This document shows positions 57,047 to 64,000 of a stretch of 64,000 nucleotides of DNA, piece after piece. The position numbers and the translations under genes were made by a program. Under the pieces are notes generated by a model, which made no database searches, had not been told where the DNA came from, and saw nothing but the letters and a program-made list of their open reading frames with translations. The number at the start of each line of letters is the position of its first letter. Position 1 is the stretch's first letter. Source of the stretch: Siphonodentalium dalli (Eukaryota; Mollusca; Scaphopoda; Gadilida; Siphonodentaliidae); the NCBI GenBank assembly GCA_032622095.1, contig CP136065.1, forward strand, positions 242,585,530 through 242,649,529, given 5' to 3'.

Positions 57047-57310
57047 ATATATATATATATTTACATATATATATGATCCAAAAGAATGGAGACATGACTT
57101 GTAAAACGATCATTTAATACATTTGTAAGTCTAGACGCCTTTCGTGCCTAGTATCATTGCACTCTTCAGTAGACTGTTATTGTCGTACGTAATAGCAGGG
57201 AACTTAAATAACGGGAAGGTTCACTTCCCATTGGTTCTATTGTAATGTGTACCGCCGCAGCGCCCTCTTGCGGTCGGTAGGTTAAACCGAGAAATGCGTC
57301 TATGGATACA
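57047..57310 (-). mobile_element. Penelope-like element terminal (pLTR-type) fragment
   Basis: A hammerhead ribozyme motif (57129-57174, minus strand) lies between a TATTTAAG-containing leader (57190-57310) and a tail ending TTCTTTTGGATCAT before a TA microsatellite. Penelope-like elements are known to carry such ribozymes in their terminal repeats. No coding is attached, so it is a fragment or solo terminal repeat. Confidence 0.55.
57129..57174 (-). ncRNA. Hammerhead ribozyme motif, type I with minimal stem III
   Basis: On the minus strand the parts appear in exact hammerhead order. Stem I 5' is GTCTA, the core is CTGAAGA (fits C-U-G-A-N-G-A), and stem II is GTGC/GCAC on an 11-base loop. 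The GAAA core follows, then a very short stem III (GGC), the cleavage triplet GTC and stem I 3' TAGAC. Every invariant core residue is present. Very short stem III is characteristic of ribozymes of Penelope-like elements, which act as dimers. The predicted cut falls after GTC (minus strand, between 57134 and 57133). Confidence 0.75.
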
Positions 57311-58966
57311 CTATAGAATTCTATAGAGTTGCTCATTTCTCCCGTCCAAAAATCATTTTAAAACAACATTTAAACCAAATGTTCCCTATTTTGTCGATAT
57401 TTCCATAAACAATACGCATTGACCTACACTGGAGAAAGTTACTACTAATGTCCAGTTAAAACTGGTTAAAACGATGAAAAGCATCACCCAAATTCGCTGT
57501 CAATGTCAATTTGTATACCGGTACAACTGAACTTTTTTTGTTTGTATTTTTTTAGTACTATAATATATAACTACATGCGTATCTGAATTATAATATATGG
57601 CATTGACAAGTCATTTATAGAACTTAAATCAAAATTTAGCCAAAATAGTTTTTGTTTTTTTTACTGATTTTATGAACCGGCCATAGGCATAGGGACATAT
57701 TATAGCCTATACTATAGGCCTACCAGTACCATATTACCAGTATTCATTACTAACTTTACTTGCAGTTCTACCATCCCAATTATCTTAAGTCCATTTACCA
57801 GGCTGGAAACTGGATAGATCAATCATGAACTAATATAATAGAGTATATATAACTAATATTACTAGTAAGTCTATTATTAACCAAGTGCTACACTTCAAAC
57901 TCAAAGTCCAGCTGACACACTGGAAAACTTTTACATATCTCATGTCATTAAATTGACTCAAAAATAATTCCTCAAAATGATCTAGGTCTAGTCAGGCATC
58001 GCTCACAATGACACCATTTTAGATTATACAACATTTTATTCAATGCACATGTATGAAGATCAGAAAACCCAATTATTTTTAAGCATTTATATCTCAATTA
58101 CGCTTAAGCGTATTTCAAATATGTAGGAGGCGTAATTCATATTTAATATCTTATTAATATTACGCTTAAGTTAAGTGTAATTCAGATTTCCATTACACTT
58201 AAGCCTAATGGAATTTGGCATCCCACCACACAATTATGGATTTATAGATTTACCGTACACTATAAGTGCAAATGAATTGCACTTCTTGACTTAACCATAA
58301 TTAAATTAGATTAAGTTACCACCCCCGGGTATTGTTTTTATTTATATATTATTTTTATATAAAATAATATAATAAAATTTAAAACAAAATTCCCGGATTC
58401 CTGTGATGGAATTGCGCATGTTGATTGTCATTACTGAAAATTTGAATTTTGTCTCCCATAACTCCCATATTGCATTTTGATAAATAAAATTACTATGAAT
58501 ACATGTACCGGTGCAAAAGCATTACATTAAATTAAATAAGTATATTGTAAATGATGAAATACTCCCAAATGACAGATATCAATCTACACTTATTACGCGT
58601 ACCATTATTTGAAGGGTAATTAATACCTAATATGTCATTATATGATATATATCAATGAATTTATAGTGAAAGACTAATAGTACATGTACATACAGAAACT
58701 AGAACAAATGCTAAAAACAAAACTTGGTCAATACATTTTTACAAATGTCAAATTAAGTGGATTCCAAGGACCCATGCATGTCATGATAGGGCAATCATTT
58801 AGCATATTTTACATATAATAAGAGAAATTGCTTCACAACAGATCAACAATTAATCAACTTAATCATTAATGTGTCATATGAATTAATATTTTGTGCAAAT
58901 ATCAAGGTGTGAGGGGATGAATATACTGACTGAGTTACAATTAAGATATCAAATATGACAATTCAT
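57311..58966. other. AT-rich non-coding region
   Basis: No gene seen. A palindrome TACGCTTAAGCGTA and related CGCTTAAG/ACTTAAG boxes lie at about 58100-58205, possibly a small decayed MITE. Confidence 0.4.
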
Positions 58967-58975
58967 ATTCATGCG

Positions 58976-59267
58976 GCTGAATAGGTCACTCTCACCGGTT
59001 TTCTGTGATAAAGTTACCCAGGTTCCTAATTTTGTGATAAAGTTACCCAGGTTGGTGAGAATTGTGATAATGTTACCCAGGTTAAGCAAATCTCACAATA
59101 TCAACTCGATTTAAAAGTGACAGAGGGAAATATTGTTCAGTTTTTGCAAGTAATAGCCCTTATCAAGCATAAATTAAGACTTCTTCTCCAACCTGGGTAA
59201 CTTTATCACAATTTCAGGAACCTGGGTAACTTTATCATAGAAAACCGGTGAGCGTGACCTATTCAGC
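58976..59267. mobile_element. Foldback DNA transposon (Mutator-like MITE) with TSD
   Basis: Terminal inverted repeats of about 85 bases start GCTGAATAGGTCAC and end GTGACCTATTCAGC. Within each arm a subrepeat with GATAAAGTTACCCAGGTT occurs twice, and a third copy sits in the left centre. The interior (59085-59180) is non-coding. The flanks ATTCATGCG (58967-58975) and ATTAATGCG (59268-59276) match at 8 of 9 positions. A 9-bp duplication with long inverted repeats fits the Mutator superfamily. Confidence 0.75.
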
Positions 59268-59276
59268 ATTAATGCG

Positions 59277-60350
59277 ATGCCCATGTAACAATGACAAATT
59301 TGACTAAGTTGACCATACCGGTAGGCTGTACTGCATGAAAAAATCAACATATTTTTTTTTTGGGGGGGGGGGGGGGAGGGACATGTTCTCCAGCTGATAA
59401 TATCACCATATAATTTGACATGGCCTAATATTTCTGATTGGACAATTGAACACATAACTTTAGAAATGCTCTATTGCAACTGCATGCAGATACTATGAAT
59501 TGTGTTGATTTGGGGAACACTACCATGTAAAAGTGGAAGATTCAGGTTGAATAAATACAAATGGAGTGTCCATCTGAATTTGATGACATTTTTTTTAGGT
59601 ACAAAAATGTCTATAACTCAAACAATAATTAGCCTATTAACTAAACTGAAGAAAAAAAGGTTTTCAGATTTGTGATCCCAATAGATGAGTTCTACAAATA
59701 AGATAAAAAGTGAAAGGACGAATTTGAAATTTCCATGTACTAAACCAATATTCACAGTGCCACATAATTATGCAGGCACATTGCGCCCACACACACGCTG
59801 ACACAGACTGCAGACAAATTTAAAGACAACGTAAAAATGTAAACAAAAATAAAAGTTAAAAAATTCTTTAAAAGTTGCAACAAAACAAAAATAACAACTA
59901 TAGTACGCAAGGATTGAATATAAACGACGTATTTTCTCAGTTATAAAAGTGGCTGGGTAGTTTTCCTTGCTTTTGGTTGAGAATGTTGACCAAAAACGAT
60001 GTACCAGTATTTCCATTCACTCGTATTCGTCGGAAATTGACACTGACAGACCGATTAAAATAAATCAGAATAAAGTCAACAACCGTTATTAAAATGAAAT
60101 AAACGTAACAATCACCAAGATTAATACTCGGTGAATATATAGATCACTTCAGTTTACCTCTATAGGCTCTAGGTGGCCGGTGAGTCATTTGATACAAAAA
60201 ACATTCATTCGATTTCTGTATTCCTCGTGTATTTACCATTTCAAATACGGCGCCTGTCCTACCAGGAGGATCGATAACTCTACCAAGACGATTACACAAA
60301 TATTATTGGGTGAGCTATCCTGTTATTTATGATCCTTGGTAATAGACGCA
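59277..60350. other. Non-coding region with a long G run
   Basis: About 11 T followed by 16 G and AGGG at 59351-59380 is a homopurine/homopyrimidine tract with quadruplex potential. No gene recognised. Confidence 0.4.
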
Positions 60351-60351
60351 A

Positions 60352-60367
60352 GGGAGATAACTCTCCC
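60352..60367. other. GGGAGATAACTCTCCC palindrome
   Basis: Six-base arms on a TAAC loop, 12 bases past the Penelope-like frame end. AGGGAGATAACTCT is a motif I associate with repeats in bivalve genomes, so it may mark the boundary of a repeat. Confidence 0.4.
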
Positions 60368-60378
60368 ATGCACTTCCA

Positions 60379-61755
60379 TCACACATTATACAGTATATCA
60401 TATTTACAGCGTGCCAGCGGAATGATCGGATATCCGTCTTTAGAACTAATAGTATCCGAAGATACTAGTTGGCATGAGCCACATCTTGGAGTGTTACACG
60501 GTTTGGTTCCGATAGAAAGATTAGACGACCGACATTGGCTAGAAACAAGCATCTGTCGTAAGTTAGGTGGTTGCCTAGTCGCCAGTAACGGCCTCTCCTT
60601 GAATATGTTCTGAAGTAGATCATCGCCGTCCAGAATATGCTGGGACTGAACCAGAATGAGTCTCATTAGTTTAGTTGCGGGGTGATGTGTAACAACAAGC
60701 GGAACGCGTTCTTTAACGTCAGAACATTTATAAGCTAACAAATCCGTACGGTCCTTGGAAAGCGCCTTAGTTGTCTGCTTCTCCACAGTTCGCTTTTCAT
60801 ACCCGAGTTTCACGAATTCCGATTTTAATTTGGAGATTTGTTTTGCGCGAATGTTCGAATCCGAGTTGATTCGATGGTAACGTAAAGCCTGACTATATAT
60901 AACAGATCTCTTAGTATGATCCGGATGAAAACTTGTAGAATGTAAGTAATTATATTTGTCAGTTGGTTTCCCATAAACAGCAGTTTCTAATTTCCCATCA
61001 GTTTTGAAAACTCTGACATCCAAGAAGCTGATAGTCTCTGTAGACTTTTCCATGGTAAACTTTAGGTTAGGGTGAACATTGTTAATTTTGTCATAAAATT
61101 CTTCAAGTTCTGACAAACCGTGCTCCCTAATGATGAAAATGTCATCTATATACCGAAAATAAACTTTAGGTTTTAGCTCAATATTGTCCAAGAATGTTTT
61201 CTCAAAGTCAGCCATATATATATTGGCGAACTGAGGGGCCATGGGAGTGCCCATCGCGGTTCCCAATTTCTGTAGAAAAATATCTCCATTAAACTGAAAG
61301 TAGTTGTGGTTAAGAATAAATTCGGTCAATTTAGCGATGGTTTCGGTGGCCATTGAGGTGTTTCCAGAATATGAGATTAACGATCGTGTCAGAGCCTGTA
61401 TTCCATCCACGTGATTTATATTAGAATACAATGACTTTACGTCGAGAGTTACAAGTAAAGTTTGTTCATCAATATCATCAATGCTGGAAATCTTGTTTAG
61501 AAAGTCAGTGGAGTCTTTTATATAACTGTGAGCAGATCGCGCGATAGGTTTGAGTTCGTCGTCTATCAGCTTAGAAATGTTCTCAGTGATAGTTCCACAC
61601 CCTGATACAATTGGACGGCCTGGGACACCATGTTTATGTATCTTAGGAAGTGTGTAGAATGTTCCAATGCGGGGTGTCTGAGCGACGGCCGGACGAACGA
61701 GATCTCTGTCGTTTTCGGGCAACGATTGTATGAGGTCCGCGAGTTCACATTGGAC
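60379..61755 (-). mobile_element. Penelope-like element reverse transcriptase, 5'-truncated
   Basis: This is an uninterrupted minus-strand frame; coding similarity begins at about 61755. Upstream codons to 61860 include a translated TA microsatellite (IYIYIY), so the first ATG is not a true start. Numbering from 61860: TLPKIHK 70-76, GRPIVSG 81-87, motif A LVTLDVKSLYSNI 136-148 and motif B GTAMGTPMAPQFANIYM from 190. Then come the catalytic YFRYIDDIF 224-232, motif D/E TISFLDVRVF 256-265 and the zinc-knuckle CNTPRCGSC 465-473 that precedes the endonuclease. The frame stops shortly after (YDILYNV), so the GIY-YIG endonuclease domain is missing. All RT catalytic aspartates are intact. Confidence 0.9.
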
Positions 61756-61860
61756 ATATATATATATATATATACGGACAATTTGATTCCCTCTGGGGAA
61801 ATTCAATGACTCCAGGCAAAGCGACGGCATCCGGGGAACTTTCAAGTTGATGCCGCCCAA

Positions 61861-63399
61861 GTGTTATTGACGCGCCTCAACAATTTTACACCGTCTTGTA
61901 TGTAAAGACAATTTTGTCCCAGAAAATTGACATTATCCGTATTTTACGATTAGATCGATATATTATAATTTATATTTTGTTATATGCGACGGCATCCATG
62001 TTATATCAAATTTGTTAAATATTTGGTAATGTACAGCTCTTAAAGGCAACATATTCGGCAACCCTATCAGTGTATACCATTCTAATGTCACTTAAATGTC
62101 ACGTATAACAATTTATACTGTAATGATTGGACATCTATAATTGTTAATTATACAATATATTATCCGACTCGAAACTCCAGTTCCGAGACAACTTGTAGCC
62201 AGCCTATAATGTTATTTCAACAACTGGACAGTTTTATACGGAAATGTGTAATTCGAAATTTAACTTTGAACCTTGATGTAACATTCATACTTCTATAAAA
62301 GAAATACTGTTACCTTGCTATCTGTAATACGGAGAATTACATATTAAACAAGGTTAATACAAGATCTTCCAATGCACAAATAATACATGTATAGTTATAC
62401 GTAATTGCAAAGAAGTGAATTCCTCGCATTGCACTCAACTGGATCTCTTTGATTAATTAAAGATGCACACTCTATATTAACGCTCCTAAAATGTTATAGT
62501 ATCGTTCATATTGGTTAGTATAATGTTTTGGGTTGCAAACTATTCTGATAACTAAACCTTCATTTGAAGAAATTTTGTTAGAATCTGATACGGGGACCAC
62601 CCAATCGAATCGTCCCGTCCAATGACGTTTTCGCATAAATATGGACTTAAATTATCGTTCATAACATAATCAGTTTTTATATATCAGCTATTAACAGCAG
62701 AATCTTTTCTTATTAACTGTTCAATCAAATAGAATCACTTGGCCAATTGGAACATGCATTCAGGTTTAATGATGATGTATTGCCAAGACCTGCATTTACA
62801 CTTATGTATATAAGTTCATGAGTAATATATTCAAGTACACAAATATATCCTATCACATAAGTCATTTTGGTTGGTTTTACGACGATGACATAAACGGGGA
62901 CCAATGACCTTGCTTAAACAAATAGTATGTATATGTATATTAAAAGTTGACTGTCCAATATATTAATGCTCTTAATAGTTTTGTCACAATTAACCATAAG
63001 TCTTGTGTGGAAAATGTGATATACATGCTTTAATTAATTATTGAGAACAGATCCCGCATGGCCAAAGCCTTGAAAGACGATATTGCCAATTGGATTCGAA
63101 ATAAATTTATTTCCCCACCTAACGATATAGAATAACCAAATTGTCAGAGCGGGAGAGGAAATTTATGAATTCTCACTTGATGAGTAGTTACTTGATTCCC
63201 ATTGTTTCATTTGTAGCAATGTTCAGCTAATATACGTTCAACAACACCCATAGGCTTAATTTTTTAACTTGTATTAACCCGACATGTGTGTGTATTCGTC
63301 TATTTCATCTGAGCGACCCACCCAATTAAGAATGGATCACTCTAATTAATGTTCCAATGGGCCTATATTCTGCTTCTTTGTGGATGAGATTGGAACTCC
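61861..63399. other. AT-rich non-coding region
   Basis: No gene, RNA or long repeat recognised. Confidence 0.4.
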
Positions 63400-63700
63400 A
63401 CGTCCAATATGGCCACAAAGATGGCAGCCGGAAGTGGAATATTTGAAGTTATTTTTCACTAATATCTTCTAGATCAGTTTCCGCGGTATTGAACTGGTTC
63501 AGAATTGTGACTTTTATTTTGTATTGTCCATGTTACCTGCCCATTGGAGCAATGAAATATGTCATTCATGGGCTCCCAGTGCTTTCCGATCCCTAAAAAC
63601 ATTGGTGTTATAGAACGCGGTATAAACGTTCACCAACAGTCACCATTGGGATTCTAGTCATATTTCAACAAGAAATGATCAGAACAGTTCAATGTAAGTG
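63400..63700. repeat. Dispersed repeat, copy B (partner of 1-215)
   Basis: Shares AGATCAGTTTCCGC, GAACTGGTTCAGAATTGTGA and TAGTCATATTTCAACAAGAA blocks with 1-215. About 100 bases between 63540 and 63635 are absent from copy A. Confidence 0.6.
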
Positions 63701-63769
63701 AGGCATAACATTACTAACTAGAATACACTCACTGGAGCTGCCTATACTTGCGCCCATCACACATTTGGC

Positions 63770-63940
63770 ATGTTGTGTGGTGTCTTGCCAACAACAGTTT
63801 GAACCACGGGTGCTGGCCCCTCGTTTGAGAGATCGATAACAAAAATCTAGATATCAAATCTCTGTTCATCCATCGCTGAAATAGTTGTGTGTACGGACAT
63901 AATATCCCCGTTATGATGATATGGACCCCAGTTGGCTGCA
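63770..63940 (-). pseudogene. Coding-like fragment, unidentified
   Basis: One minus-strand frame reads NWGPYHHNGDIMSVHTTISA, a TAG, then IFVIDLSNEGPAPVVQTVVG and KTPHNMPNV. The amino-acid mix looks protein-like, unlike the neighbouring AT-rich sequence, but one in-frame stop breaks it and I recognise no family. It could be an exon remnant or chance. Confidence 0.2.
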
Positions 63941-64000
63941 TATTAGGAACGATAACTCTATCCGATCTAATTACAGGTGAGACATATTGGTAGTGTTTTT

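Noticed and set aside
56667-57117. Overlapping frames on both strands over the 20-bp minisatellite
   Set aside because: Openness on both strands comes from the CpG-rich repeat lacking stop triplets.

Overview
The window reads as nuclear DNA of an animal, most likely a mollusc or other lophotrochozoan. This is inferred from the retroelement mix (CR1/Jockey-like LINE ends, a Penelope-like element, an LTR with a primer-binding site), isolated intron-bounded exons, many GGCCGCCATCTT-type dispersed repeats, very abundant satellites, and the AGGGAGATAACTCT motif that I associate with bivalves. No bacterial operon or CRISPR array is present.

Layout. 1-3.9 kb: dispersed repeat, a 486-bp LTR with adjoining primer-binding site, and non-coding AT-rich DNA. 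3.95-12.75 kb: a visibly GC-richer, decayed endogenous DNA-virus-like element of the broad Polinton/adintovirus/PLV type. In order it has a PolB C-terminal part, an SF1 helicase and an HNH-like domain (+); three genes on the - strand (a small unknown, a fibre/spike-like one, and a virion-protein-like one); a small membrane protein (+); a - strand unknown; a capsid-like gene, an FtsK/HerA packaging ATPase, a TM protein and two small genes (+). Almost every gene carries frameshifts or stops, and the PolB 5' part is missing. Gene boundaries carry short perfect hairpins of recurring sequence classes. 13.0-15.6 kb: an alternating dimeric satellite and a 172-bp degenerate tandem repeat. 16-19 kb: possible host exons, the best being the start of a SWIM-zinc-finger-like gene. 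20.1-40.8 kb: one enormous 26-bp satellite (about 800 monomers) with higher-order repeats. 41-45 kb: foldback MITE and a ~160-bp tandem array with a 940-bp higher-order unit. 45.1 kb: a clean astacin metalloprotease exon (-). 48.2-52.3 kb: MITE, then a 61-bp satellite split by a LINE. 52.5-53.7 kb: a 5'-truncated LINE with poly(A) and target-site duplication. 54-57.1 kb: CRE-bearing 60-bp array, long hairpin, minisatellites. 57.1 kb: a hammerhead ribozyme motif of the Penelope type. 59 kb: a Mutator-like foldback element. 60.4-61.8 kb: a Penelope-like reverse transcriptase (-). The rest is AT-rich DNA in which I see no genes.

The viral genes fit a replication set (PolB, helicase, nuclease) followed by a virion/packaging set (capsid, ATPase, fibre). 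The host exons are unrelated to them. The most interesting items are the hairpin system at viral gene boundaries, the hammerhead ribozyme, and the satellite architecture.
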